In this document: positions 29,179-36,904 of the stretch, in pieces | How positions within the stretch are numbered: position 1 is the stretch's first letter | How the letters are laid out: each line of letters starts with the position of its first letter | DNA from: Pseudomonadota bacterium | GTDB taxonomy: Bacteria > Pseudomonadota > Alphaproteobacteria > Azospirillales > Azospirillaceae | Direction: 5' to 3' | Assembly: GCA_023411035.1 (NCBI GenBank) | Contig: JAEYPE010000189.1 | Coordinates: 1-41,265, forward strand | DNA length: 41,265 nt | Made by a program: the position numbers and the translations under genes | Notes under the pieces: generated by a model | What the model was told of the DNA's origin: nothing | What the model saw: only the letters and a program-made list of their open reading frames with translations | Database searches by the model: none

Positions 29179-29919
29179 ATGATCGTTCTCTTTACGGATT
29201 TCGGGCTTTCCGGCCCCTACACCGGGCAGATGAAGGCGGTGCTGGCGCGGATGGCGCCGAGCCTGCCGGTCATCGACCTGTTCGCCGACGCCCCCGCCTT
29301 CGACCCGCAGCTTTCGGCCTATCTGCTGGCCGCCTACGCTCCGGAGTTTCCGGCGGACAGCGTCTTCCTCTGCGTGGTGGACCCCGGCGTCGGCACCGAC
29401 CGCCGCCCGCTGGTGGTGGAGGCCGACGGGCGCCGCTTCGTCGGGCCGGACAACGGGCTGTTCGAACTGGTGCGGCGGCGGGCGGAGTCGGTGCGGGCCT
29501 GGACCATCGGCTGGCGGCCCGAACGGCTGTCGGCCAGCTTCCACGGGCGGGACCTGTTCGCCCCGGTGGCGGCCAGCCTCGCCATGGGGACCCCGGTCGC
29601 GCTGGAGCCCGCCGATCCGGCCTCCATCGCGCGGCCCGACTGGCCGGACGATCTGGCGCGGGTCGTCTATGTGGACGTCTACGGCAGCGCCATGACCGGC
29701 CTGCGCGCCGACAGGCTGCCGGAAGACGCGGTGCTGCGGGCCGGTGGGCGGACGGTGCGCCGTGGCCGGACCTTCGCCGACGTTCCGGTGGGGGAGGCGC
29801 TGTGGTACGCGAATTCCAGCGGTCTGGCGGAAATCGCCGTCAACCGGGGCCGCGCCGACCGCGACGCCAGCTTTTCCATGGGCGGGCTTTCCGTCGGGAT
29901 GCCGGTGGAGGTTTTATAA
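29179..29919 (+). CDS. SAM hydroxide adenosyltransferase (DUF62/DUF-62 SAM hydrolase family)
   Basis: Family enzymes split S-adenosylmethionine with water-derived hydroxide into adenosine and methionine; they are relatives of fluorinase. The product is 246 residues. Family segments: the opening LFTDFGLSGPYTGQMKAVL (Asp of TDFG), VDPGVGTDRRPLVVE in the SAM site, GPDNGLFE, SFHGRDLFAPVAA (the D/R/H region of the active site), and a C-terminal domain ending YANSSGLAEIAVNRG. The start is MIVLFTDFG; the frame is open far upstream but without family sequence. The 3' end overlaps the convergent receiver-like gene by 6 bp. Confidence 0.9.
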   Translation: MIVLFTDFGLSGPYTGQMKAVLARMAPSLPVIDLFADAPAFDPQLSAYLLAAYAPEFPADSVFLCVVDPGVGTDRRPLVVEADGRRFVGPDNGLFELVRRRAESVRAWTIGWRPERLSASFHGRDLFAPVAASLAMGTPVALEPADPASIARPDWPDDLARVVYVDVYGSAMTGLRADRLPEDAVLRAGGRTVRRGRTFADVPVGEALWYANSSGLAEIAVNRGRADRDASFSMGGLSVGMPVEVL

Positions 29920-30318
29920 GGCCAGCCTCTCCAGGCAGCGGTCGAGCAGGGCCAGATCCACGGGGCGGGTCAGCAGGGTGACGGGGCTGTTGTCCGGCTG
30001 GGCGTCCGGCTGGCTGACGATCAGGATGATCCGGGTGAGGGGATAGAGCATGCAGGCCAGCGCCGCGGCCCGGTCTCCCTCGTCTTCCGGCAGATGGCGG
30101 CGCAGCAGGGCGACGGCGGGGTCTTCCGCCCCGATGATGTTCAGCGCCTCGAACCCGCTGCACACCTTGGACACGGTGAAGCCGCGGGCGGTCAGATGAC
30201 CGGCCAATTCATCCCGCTGGCCGGGATCGTCGTCCGCGACGACGGCGCGGAGGCCCCCCCTGTGGTGGGGCGGGCGGATGTCGGCGTCGATGGAAAAGCC
30301 GGCCGTCATGGGGGGCAT
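29914..30318 (-). CDS. Degenerate receiver-domain protein (no phosphoacceptor Asp)
   Basis: A 134-residue protein whose residues about 23-132 follow the CheY fold. The acidic cluster DDD at 29-31 is present, but the strand-3 site that normally reads LLD reads LLRRHLPEDEG, with Arg at 73-74 in place of the phosphoacceptor. The conserved Lys is replaced by Arg (TRPVDLALLD, R118). It probably works without phosphorylation, as a pseudo-receiver or protein-binding domain. The start is taken at ATG 30318, preceded by CGGGAG; a GTG at 30360 is also possible. No kinase or output domain is attached, and its neighbours give no clear partner. Confidence 0.75.
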   Translation of the reverse strand: MPPMTAGFSIDADIRPPHHRGGLRAVVADDDPGQRDELAGHLTARGFTVSKVCSGFEALNIIGAEDPAVALLRRHLPEDEGDRAAALACMLYPLTRIILIVSQPDAQPDNSPVTLLTRPVDLALLDRCLERLAL

Positions 30319-30406
30319 CGCCACGGACTCCCGTTGAACCTGGAGGGCTTTGTACGCCACCCCGGCGCCAGTTGCAAATCGCTGCCGGATACAACCCGTA
30401 AACCGG

Positions 30407-31069
30407 TCAGCGGATCTTCACGACGCTGGGGCGGTCGACGATGGACAGCATCGGCAGGTCGCTGGGCCGGTTGCCGTAGCCCCAGGTTTCGCCGAAGGGG
30501 CCGTTGGCGGCGATCCAGCCGCGCACCCGCTCCGCCTTGTCCAGCCGGACGCAGTTGCCGGTGCACAGCCGCCCGGTGAGGGCGCCGTCCTCCACCTCCA
30601 TCCCGGTGGCCAGCAGGTCGTCGATCTCCAGCCCGCGCAGCAGGGCCGGCATGTAGATGTCCAGCGCCCCGGTCGCCACGACCACGCGGCGCCCCTCGCG
30701 CCGGTGCATCTTCAGGGTTTCCACCAGAGGGGCGTGCCAGCGGATGCGGTGGACCAGCCGCTCCGCGGCGGCCAGCGCGTCGGCCACCGCAACGCCGCGC
30801 AGCGTCCGGCGCAGCAGGATGGTCTTGACCGACCCCGGAAAATCCACCCCCGGCCCGCGCCCGCGCGCGTGGCGGTGCAGGCCCGAGCGCAGGGCGTCCA
30901 GAAAGGCCAGCCGGGCGCGGTTGCGCCCGATCACCTCGCCGATGAACATCAGCAGGCTGTCGCCGTGGATCAGCGTCCCGTCGAAATCGAAGAAGGCCAC
31001 CCCCGGCGCGATGGATGCCAGGGGGCGGGAGGCCGAATGGTCGGGAACGGGAGTGGCGCTGCTCTGCAT
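30407..31069 (-). CDS. HAD-IB family phosphatase (SerB-like)
   Basis: 220 residues. Motif I is FFDFDGTLIHGDS (D28 nucleophile, D30). A helical cap follows (about 38-110), then motif II VVVATGA, motif III Lys in the RLDKAERV region, and motif IV YGNRPSDLPML. In motif IV the first acidic residue of the usual GD-x3-D is Asn, a variation seen in this subfamily. Members act on phosphoserine or phospholipid-type substrates such as lysophosphatidate; the substrate here is unknown. It is a single gene between a receiver-like and a coiled-coil gene on the same strand. Confidence 0.85.
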   Translation of the reverse strand: MQSSATPVPDHSASRPLASIAPGVAFFDFDGTLIHGDSLLMFIGEVIGRNRARLAFLDALRSGLHRHARGRGPGVDFPGSVKTILLRRTLRGVAVADALAAAERLVHRIRWHAPLVETLKMHRREGRRVVVATGALDIYMPALLRGLEIDDLLATGMEVEDGALTGRLCTGNCVRLDKAERVRGWIAANGPFGETWGYGNRPSDLPMLSIVDRPSVVKIR

Positions 31070-31136
31070 GCGCCCTTATCCGGCGGAACGCGCCGAATCA
31101 CAAGGCAATTGAGTGGAAGGCCGGTGGCCGGGCGAC

Positions 31137-31379
31137 TCAGTGCAGCGACGGGCTGGGAGAATCGTCCGCCTCCTCCGCCTCGATCGTCAGTTCCCCAACG
31201 GCCAGTTCCCCGGCGCATTCCTCCAGCCCCGCCTTCACGGCGATCAGGAGGTTGATGATCTCCCCGTTGTCCTGCTCCAGGATGCGCAGGCGCTCCTCCA
31301 GCTTGTCCAGACGGCGGGTGACGCTGTCGGTCAGCCGGTCGAGGCGGGCGAGAACCGGGTCGTTGTTCGTATCGTCCAT
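31137..31379 (-). CDS. Small coiled-coil protein of unknown function
   Basis: An 80-residue acidic product from ATG 31379. Heptad-like leucines run through ARLDRLTDSVTRRLDKLEER and LRILEQDNGEIINLLIAVKAGL, predicting one long coiled coil (about 10-55), then an acidic tail. One Cys (about 55) is present. No family was recognised. An open frame extends upstream to 31532, but the added part is not protein-like. It lies between a HAD phosphatase gene (67 bp away) and fur (162 bp upstream), with no clear functional link. Confidence 0.6.
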   Translation of the reverse strand: MDDTNNDPVLARLDRLTDSVTRRLDKLEERLRILEQDNGEIINLLIAVKAGLEECAGELAVGELTIEAEEADDSPSPSLH

Positions 31380-31541
31380 GGCGGCGGTCGGTCCCGTCGA
31401 TGAGTCATGTGCGATCCTGAAACTAGGACCGCGAACCGCCTCTGGACAGACCCGCGCCCGGTGCAACCCGCAATCGATGGCACAACCGTCTGGATGGTGC
31501 CCGGTGAATCCAAAGGACTCAAGCCCGGGCACGGCCGGGCG

Positions 31542-31976
31542 TCATTCCTCCTCCGATGTGGTGGCGCGGCGGCGCAGTGGAACACCATACAGTTCGAGCC
31601 TATGGCCGAGCAGTTCATAGCCGAGTTCGCGGGCTATGACTTCCTTCAGCCGTTCGAGGTCTTCATTCTGGAACTCCACCACCTTTCCGGATTCGAGGTC
31701 GATCAGGTGATGGTGGTGCTCCGACCCGGCTTCCTCATAGCGGGCGCGCCCGTCGCCGAAGTCCAGCCGGTCGATGACGTTCGCATCCTCGAACAGGCGC
31801 ATCGTCCGATAGACGGTGGCGATGGAAATGCGCGGATCGATCGAGGATGCCCGGCGGTGTACCTCTTCCACGTCGGGATGGTCGGCGGCCTCCGACAGCA
31901 CGCGCGAAATCACACGGCGCTGATCGGTCATCTTCAGCCCTTTTTCGATGCAGAGCTGTTCGAGGCGCGAAGGCAT
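31542..31976 (-). CDS. fur: Fur-family metal-responsive regulator (alphaproteobacterial Fur/Mur type)
   Basis: 144 residues. The winged helix (about 1-80) holds MTDQRRVISRVLSEAADHPDVEEVHRRA and ISIATVYRTMRLFEDANVI. The metal/dimer domain has H33, H40, HHHHLID at 87-93, E101 and H125 in GYELLGHRLELYGVPL. There are no CxxC pairs, so the structural zinc site of E. coli Fur is absent, as in alphaproteobacterial Fur/Mur and Irr. LIDLESGKVVEF fits Fur/Mur better than Irr, and no haem motif is present. A Mn/Fe importer operon lies 2.5 kb away with a Fur-like dyad upstream, so regulation of that operon is plausible (inference). Confidence 0.9.
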   Translation of the reverse strand: MPSRLEQLCIEKGLKMTDQRRVISRVLSEAADHPDVEEVHRRASSIDPRISIATVYRTMRLFEDANVIDRLDFGDGRARYEEAGSEHHHHLIDLESGKVVEFQNEDLERLKEVIARELGYELLGHRLELYGVPLRRRATTSEEE

Positions 31977-32154
31977 GGAAGTCCCCTTGTTGTCGTCTCA
32001 CTGACGCGCACGATCCGGCCCGTTCGGCCCGGTCCGCGCGTTGGCCGCCGTCCCTCCCCGGCACGGCCACCCGAATGCCCGAGCACCATACTGTGATTCG
32101 GAACCATTCACAAACGCCGACGTTTGGTGTCGGCTTACGGAATGGGCGGACGCC

Positions 32155-33102
32155 ATGCTGACCCTGGACATCCATCACACCACGATCTACCGCTATGCCA
32201 ACCCGGTGACCTTCGGCAACCATCGCCTGATGTTCCGGCCCCGCGACAGCCACGATCTGCGGCTGGTCGAAACCGCGCTGGTCATCAGCCCGGCGCCGTC
32301 CTCCGTCCGGTGGCTCCACGACGTGTTCGGCAATTCCATCGCGGTGGCGAGCTTCGGCCAGCCGGCGACGGAACTGCGCTTCGAAAGCCGCATCCGGGTG
32401 GAGCACTACCCGATGGGCGAGTTGGATTTCCCCATCGAGGATTACGCCCGCTCCTATCCCTTCAGCTATTCCGCGGAGGAGGTGCCGGATCTGGCGCTGA
32501 CCACCCAGCGGCACTATCCGGACCCGGACCATCTGGTGGACGAATGGGCGCGGCAGTTCGTGATGCTGGGCGAGGGCGTACCGCCCGACACGCAGGAGAT
32601 GCTGGTGTCCATGACCCGCGGCATCAAGGAGACCTTCACCTATCAGGCCCGCGACCTGGAAGGCACGCGGAGCCCGGTGGAGACCCTGACGCTGAAGAGC
32701 GGCTCCTGCCGCGATTTCGCGCTGCTGATGATGGAGGCCGTGCGTTCGCTGGGTTTCGCGGCGCGCTTCGTGTCGGGTTATCTCTACGACCCCACGCGGG
32801 ATGGGTCCGCGCAGAATGGGCCGGCGCAGGATGGAAAGGATGGCGCCATGACCGGCGGCGGGGCGACCCACGCCTGGGTGGAGATCTATCTGCCCGGCTG
32901 CGGCTGGGTGGAGTTCGATCCGACCAACGGCATCGTCGGCGGCAAGAACCTGATCCGCGTCGCCGTCGCCCGCGATCCGGCGCAGGCGGTGCCGCTCGGC
33001 GGGTCCTGGACCGGGGCGCCGGCGGATTTCCTTGGCATGACGGTGGATGTGCAGGTCACCGCGAACGGCGGAAACGGCGGGCAGGAGGTTGGCACGGTTT
33101 AG
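32155..33102 (+). CDS. Transglutaminase-like cysteine protease family protein
   Basis: A 315-residue cytoplasmic protein with no signal peptide. A bacterial transglutaminase N-terminal beta-domain (about 1-85: IHHTTIYRYANPVTFGNHRLMFRPR) is followed by a transglutaminase-like core with the triad C185 (KSGSCRDFA), H239 (THAWVEIY) and D255 (FDPTNG). A flexible insert rich in Asp/Gly/Gln at about 215-236 separates the Cys and His parts. Members are often encoded with circularly permuted ATP-grasp and alpha-E proteins in peptide-processing sets, but those partners are not present here. The start ATG 32155 is chosen over upstream in-frame options. A histidine kinase gene follows after 34 bp. Confidence 0.88.
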   Translation: MLTLDIHHTTIYRYANPVTFGNHRLMFRPRDSHDLRLVETALVISPAPSSVRWLHDVFGNSIAVASFGQPATELRFESRIRVEHYPMGELDFPIEDYARSYPFSYSAEEVPDLALTTQRHYPDPDHLVDEWARQFVMLGEGVPPDTQEMLVSMTRGIKETFTYQARDLEGTRSPVETLTLKSGSCRDFALLMMEAVRSLGFAARFVSGYLYDPTRDGSAQNGPAQDGKDGAMTGGGATHAWVEIYLPGCGWVEFDPTNGIVGGKNLIRVAVARDPAQAVPLGGSWTGAPADFLGMTVDVQVTANGGNGGQEVGTV

Positions 33103-33136
33103 CGCGGCAACCAATTGCAAAGGAACATCTGGCAGG

Positions 33137-34405
33137 ATGGGCGGTACAGTGGCTGTGCCGGTCCCGGACCGGCCGCCCCATTCGAAAGACGAGGCCACGC
33201 CCCCCGTGCTCCATCCCGATCCGACCAGTCCCGCCCAGGGCGGCGCGCCGGAAACGGAGCCCGCCGTTACCCTTGGGGTCACCGCCGCCCTTCTGGCCGC
33301 CCGCGTGCCGCCCGCCGGGCCGGACGCGCCCTGCCGGGAACTGCGGGACCGTCTGGCCGCCTGTCCCGGCCTCCCGGCGCTGGCCGTGGCGACGGAGAAT
33401 GGGCGCGTGCTGGGTCTGGTGGACCGTTCCACGCTCGACCGCCTTGCCGATCCGGAGGTTCCGGCGCAGACGGTGATGGACCCGGCCCCCCTGCTGATCG
33501 ACTCGAGCCTCCCGCTGGGCGGGATCGGGCGGCGGATTCTGCGGGACAAGCCCGGCGCGCTGGCCGCCGGTTTCGTGGTGGTGGAAGATGGGCGTTACCT
33601 CGGCGTCGGCTCGGGGCTGGACCTGCTGGCGCGGGCGGACGAGGAGGCCATGCTGCGGACCCGCCAGCTTGAGGAGGCGCGCCGCGCCGCGGAGCGTGCC
33701 GACCGGGCCAAGACCGCCTTCTTCGCCTGCATGAGCCACGAGATCCGCACCCCGCTGAACGCCATGATGGGCTTCGCGGAACTGCTGGAGAAGGAGGTTC
33801 TGGGGCCGATATCCAACCCGCTCTACCGCGACTATGCCCGCGACATCGCGGAAAGCGGGCGGTACCTGATCGATCTCATCAACGATCTGCTCGACCTGTC
33901 GAAGGCGGAGGCCGGGCGGTTGGAGCTGGCCGAATCCCTGGTGGATGTGCCGCGGGTCGCCGTGGGCAGCGTCCGCCTGCTGTCCGACCGCGCCGGGCGG
34001 GCCGGGGTGCGGATCGAAACGGACCTGCCGCCCATGCTGCCGGCCCTGCGCGCCGACGAGCGCAAGCTGCGGCAGATGCTGCTGAACCTGCTGTCCAACG
34101 CGGTGAAGTTCACGCCGCCCGAAGGGGCGGTCACGCTGTCCGGCGGCGTGGCGGAGGACGGGACGCTGCGCCTGTCGGTGCGGGACACCGGCATCGGCAT
34201 GTCCGCCGACGAGCTGGAAAAGGCGCTGGAGCCCTGGGGCCAGATCGACAGCGCGCTGGGCCGCAACCACATCGGCACCGGCCTGGGCCTGCCCCTGACC
34301 AAGCGGTTGGTGGAACTGCACGGGGGCCGCCTGGACATCGACACCGCCCCCGTCCGCGGCACCACCATGACGCTGGTCTTCCCGGCGGAGCGGGTGGGGG
34401 GGTAA
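33137..34405 (+). CDS. Soluble histidine kinase with CBS-like N-terminal sensor region
   Basis: 422 residues. The N-terminal 45 or so residues are Pro-rich and disordered. Residues about 46-168 look like a divergent CBS pair (LPALAVATENGRVLGLVDRSTL, then GFVVVEDGRYLGVGSGLDLL). A short coiled linker leads to HisKA with H201 in CMSHEIRTPLNAMMGFAELL, the N box QMLLNLLSNAVKFT, and G boxes VRDTGIGMS and GTGLGL. There is no membrane span and no receiver. The CBS-like part suggests sensing of a nucleotide or metabolite, but this is by look only. It may be co-transcribed with the transglutaminase gene. No response regulator lies beside it. Confidence 0.85.
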   Translation: MGGTVAVPVPDRPPHSKDEATPPVLHPDPTSPAQGGAPETEPAVTLGVTAALLAARVPPAGPDAPCRELRDRLAACPGLPALAVATENGRVLGLVDRSTLDRLADPEVPAQTVMDPAPLLIDSSLPLGGIGRRILRDKPGALAAGFVVVEDGRYLGVGSGLDLLARADEEAMLRTRQLEEARRAAERADRAKTAFFACMSHEIRTPLNAMMGFAELLEKEVLGPISNPLYRDYARDIAESGRYLIDLINDLLDLSKAEAGRLELAESLVDVPRVAVGSVRLLSDRAGRAGVRIETDLPPMLPALRADERKLRQMLLNLLSNAVKFTPPEGAVTLSGGVAEDGTLRLSVRDTGIGMSADELEKALEPWGQIDSALGRNHIGTGLGLPLTKRLVELHGGRLDIDTAPVRGTTMTLVFPAERVGG

Positions 34406-34410
34406 TTCTG

Positions 34411-34435
34411 CCCCCTCCCGGACCGAGAGAGGGGG
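34411..34435. terminator. GC hairpin between convergent kinase and pspF genes
   Basis: CCCCCTC (34411-34417) and GAGGGGG (34429-34435) form a 7-bp stem in the 37-bp gap between two convergent genes. It may end both transcripts. It resembles the CCCTC/GAGGG hairpins at 18235 and 36505. Confidence 0.5.
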
Positions 34436-34442
34436 GTATCCG

Positions 34443-35447
34443 CTACCCCGGATTGCCGATCAGCCCGTGCTTCTTCAACAGCCCGCGAAGCTGGTGGTAG
34501 CCGAGCCCCAGCGCCTGGGCGGTCTGGCGCTGGTTGAAGCGGTTGCGCTCCAGTGCGGTCGTCAGCAATCCGGATTCGAAAAGCCGCACCTGCTCCTGAA
34601 AGTCTCCGGTGGGGACAGGCGGCGTCTCATCGGCAACCGGGGACGAGGTGGCGGGCGTCGGCGGGGCCGCCGGTCGCCAGGCGGAGGCGAAGGGGTCCAG
34701 CAGGATCTCCCTCACCGGCCCATCCGGGTCGGACGCGGCGACGGAGCGCTCCACCGCGTTGCGCAGTTCCCGCACATTGCCGGGCCAGCCATGGCTCAAA
34801 AGCTGCTCCAACGCCCGCGGGGTGAAGCCGGGGAACAGGGGCCGTTCCAATTCCCGCACCATGCCCAGGGCGAAATGCTCGGCGAGCAGGGGGATGTCCT
34901 CCCTCCGGGCGCGCAGCGGCGGCAGCGTCACCACGTCGAAGGCCAGCCGGTCCAGCAGGTCGGCGCGGAACAGACCCGCCTCGGCCAGCGCCGGAAGGTC
35001 GGCGTTGGTCGCCCCGATCACCCGCACATCGACGGTCTGGGTCCGCCCGCCGACCCGCTCGATCTCCCCATACTCCACGGCGCGCAGCAGCTTTTCCTGC
35101 ACGGCGGGGCTGGCCGTGGCGATCTCGTCCAGGAACAGCGTGCCGCCATCGGCCTGCTCCACCCGCCCGATCTGCCGCCGGATGGCCCCGGTGAAGGCCC
35201 CGGCCTCGTGCCCGAACAGTTCGGAATCGAGAAGGCTTTCGGTCAGGGCGGCGCAGTTCACCTTCACGAAGGGGCGGTCCCAGCGGCGGGACAGATAGTG
35301 CAGGCGGGCGGCCGCCAGCTCCTTGCCGGTCCCGCGCTCCCCGATGACCAGAAGCGGGCGCTCCAGCGGGGCCACGCGGGAGATGTGGGCGAGGGCCGCA
35401 TGAAAGGCCGGGGACTCCCCCAGGAGAGGGGGCGGGGTGGGCTGCAT
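34443..35447 (-). CDS. pspF: PspF-type sigma-54 enhancer-binding activator
   Basis: 334 residues, starting directly with the AAA+ domain and lacking a receiver, as PspF does. Walker A GERGTGKE is at 36-43, GAFTGA at 83-88, Walker B GTLFLDEI, and the Arg-finger region FRADLLDRLAFDV. WPGNVRELRNAVERSV is the conserved C-part. A Pro/Ala-rich linker (about 255-280) and a Fis-type HTH with ERNRFNQRQTAQALGLGYHQLRGLLKKHG follow. It is divergent from pspA-type genes with a sigma-54 promoter between. In the known system PspA binds and inhibits PspF until membrane stress releases it. Confidence 0.92.
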   Translation of the reverse strand: MQPTPPPLLGESPAFHAALAHISRVAPLERPLLVIGERGTGKELAAARLHYLSRRWDRPFVKVNCAALTESLLDSELFGHEAGAFTGAIRRQIGRVEQADGGTLFLDEIATASPAVQEKLLRAVEYGEIERVGGRTQTVDVRVIGATNADLPALAEAGLFRADLLDRLAFDVVTLPPLRARREDIPLLAEHFALGMVRELERPLFPGFTPRALEQLLSHGWPGNVRELRNAVERSVAASDPDGPVREILLDPFASAWRPAAPPTPATSSPVADETPPVPTGDFQEQVRLFESGLLTTALERNRFNQRQTAQALGLGYHQLRGLLKKHGLIGNPG

Positions 35448-35477
35448 GGCGAAATCGGCGAAGGGTTTGCGTATTCC

Positions 35478-35500
35478 TTCATTCTATCGCCAAAAATGAA
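35478..35500. promoter_or_regulatory. Candidate PspF upstream activating site
   Basis: TTCATT (35478-35483) and AATGAA (35495-35500) form an inverted repeat with an 11-bp spacer. It lies 31 bp upstream of pspF's start and about 75 bp upstream of the -24 element of the psp promoter, the distance expected of an enhancer site. It may also autoregulate pspF. Confidence 0.5.
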
Positions 35501-35558
35501 ACATGCCAAGGCCGGAGCACGGCCGCCCAGTCCAAGCAATTCAAGGGTTTTCCGGCTT

Positions 35559-35574
35559 TGGCACGGCCATTGCT
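35559..35574 (+). promoter_or_regulatory. Sigma-54 (-24/-12) promoter of the psp operon
   Basis: TGGCACGGCCATTGCT matches the sigma-54 consensus TGGCAC-N5-TTGC(A/T) at every fixed position. Transcription should begin near 35586, upstream of the 48-residue membrane protein gene and pspA, and be driven by the divergent PspF. Confidence 0.9.
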
Positions 35575-35601
35575 ATGAAGAGGCCAAGGAAGGAGACCCG
35601 C

Positions 35602-35748
35602 ATGAGTCACTACAGCGACTACCATCGCCGCTACGTCCGCGACGCCCGTCCGCTGGCCGCGCGCATCCGGACCTACCTCACCACCCGCCCGACCGAAAGC
35701 TGGGCGTTCTTCGTCGCCGGCCTTCTGGTGGCGATGATCCTCGGCTGA
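35602..35748 (+). CDS. Small tail-anchored membrane protein, first gene of the psp transcript
   Basis: 48 residues, starting ATG 35602 behind a strong AAGGAAGGAGA ribosome site and about 16 bp after the predicted sigma-54 start of transcription. The N-terminal 30 residues are polar and basic with many Tyr and Arg (MSHYSDYHRRYVRDARPL). The C-terminal 16 or so residues are hydrophobic (WAFFVAGLLVAMILG), so it should be a tail-anchored inner-membrane protein. It matches no Psp protein I know, including PspB, C, D, E and G. Position and promoter imply a role in membrane stress. An 11-bp tandem duplication straddles its stop codon (35736-35757). Confidence 0.75.
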   Translation: MSHYSDYHRRYVRDARPLAARIRTYLTTRPTESWAFFVAGLLVAMILG

Positions 35749-35806
35749 TCCTCGGCTGATCGAACGCCCGCCCGACCAATAAGCGACCAACAACGGACAC
35801 ATCCCC

Positions 35807-36478
35807 ATGAGCATTTTTTCGCGCCTGACGGACATCGTGCAGTCCAACCTCAACGCGCTGCTCGACCGCGCGGAAGACCCGGAAAAGCTGATCCGGCTCA
35901 TCATCCAGGAGATGGAAGACACGCTGGTCGAGGTGCGGTCCTCCACGGTGAAGATCATCGCCGAGCGGAAGGAGATCGAGCGCCGCATCGCCGACCTGCA
36001 CCGCGAGCGCGATTCCTGGGACCGCAAGGCCGAAACCGCCCTGACCCACGACCGCGAGGATCTCGCCAAGCAGGCGCTGATGGCCAAGTCCCGCGCTGCC
36101 GAGGAGGCCGAGGTCCTGGCCGCCCAACTGGCCCAGGTCGAGGAGGCCCTGTCCAAGTCCAACGAGGACATCGCCCGCCTTCAGGCCAAGCTGACCGACG
36201 CCAAGAACCGCGAAAAGGCGCTGGTCGCCCGCACCAAGACGGCGGCCAACCGCGTGCGCGTCCGCTCCACCCTGCATGACGAGCGGATCAACGACGCCTT
36301 CTCCCGCTTCGAGCAGGTAGAGCGCAACCTCGACGAGTTGGAAGGCCGCGTGGAAGCCTACGACGTGGGCCGCACCAAGACCCTGACCGAAGAGATCGCG
36401 GAACTGGAGGCCGACAAGAAGGTCCAGGACGAACTGGCCGCCCTGAAGGCCCGGGTCGCCGCGCGCCGGGGAAGTTGA
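35807..36478 (+). CDS. pspA: PspA phage-shock/IM30 family membrane-stress protein
   Basis: 223 residues, almost fully helical. The N-terminal amphipathic helix (MSIFSRLTDIVQSNLNALLDRA) is the membrane-sensing part. EDPEKLIRLIIQEMEDTLVEVR is the family signature. Long coiled-coil helices follow (about 45-150), then a C-terminal helix rich in Glu/Lys. It binds stressed inner membrane as oligomers and represses PspF. It lies 58 bp after the 48-residue gene under the same sigma-54 promoter. Confidence 0.95.
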   Translation: MSIFSRLTDIVQSNLNALLDRAEDPEKLIRLIIQEMEDTLVEVRSSTVKIIAERKEIERRIADLHRERDSWDRKAETALTHDREDLAKQALMAKSRAAEEAEVLAAQLAQVEEALSKSNEDIARLQAKLTDAKNREKALVARTKTAANRVRVRSTLHDERINDAFSRFEQVERNLDELEGRVEAYDVGRTKTLTEEIAELEADKKVQDELAALKARVAARRGS

Positions 36479-36504
36479 CCGCGCCCAATCGCTCCCCTCT
36501 ATTG

Positions 36505-36590
36505 CCCCCTCTCCCCTCCGCTCACGCGCAAACGCGGTTTGCGCTGACGCGACAGGCGGACCTTCGGTCCGCCGAAAGCGGGGGAGGGGT
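36505..36590. repeat. Structured intergenic element (nested hairpins) between pspA and pspB
   Basis: A bulged outer stem pairs CCCCTCCGCT (about 36513-36522) with AGCG..GAGGGG (about 36577-36589). Inside are two tight hairpins: GCGCAAAC/GTTTGCGC (36526-36533 with 36537-36544, 3-base loop) and GGCGGACC/GGTCCGCC (36555-36562 with 36566-36573, 3-base loop). It looks like a dispersed REP/MITE-like element or an mRNA-processing structure lowering pspBC relative to pspA. Similar outer-stem motifs are near 18235 and 34411. Confidence 0.6.
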
Positions 36591-36631
36591 GGCGAGGGCT
36601 AACTTCGGACAACAAGAAAGGCCGTCCCTTG

Positions 36632-36859
36632 ATGAGCGGTTTCAGCTTCGTCCTCGCGGTGCTTTTCATGACCGTGGTGGCACCGCTTTGGATCATCTTC
36701 CACTACATCACCAAATGGCGCGGTCAGCGCGGGCTGTCGGCCCAGGACGAACGGCTGCTGGCCGAACTGTGGGACATCTCGAACCGGCTGGAGGGCCGCA
36801 TCCACGCGCTGGAACGGGTGCTCGACGCGGAGTCCCCCAATTGGCGCGACAAGCTCTGA
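36632..36859 (+). CDS. pspB: PspB phage-shock protein
   Basis: 75 residues: one N-terminal membrane span (about 4-24) followed by a cytoplasmic helix with WRGQRGLSAQDERLLAELWDISNRLEGRIHALERVLD, which is the PspB family pattern. It works with PspC as the membrane sensor that removes PspA from PspF. The ATG at 36632 is preferred to the TTG one codon earlier. It lies 153 bp after pspA, beyond the structured element, and 45 bp before pspC. Confidence 0.92.
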   Translation: MSGFSFVLAVLFMTVVAPLWIIFHYITKWRGQRGLSAQDERLLAELWDISNRLEGRIHALERVLDAESPNWRDKL

Positions 36860-36904
36860 CCCCGCGCTTCGACACGACCATTCCGACCTGACGGGAGCCC
36901 GACG

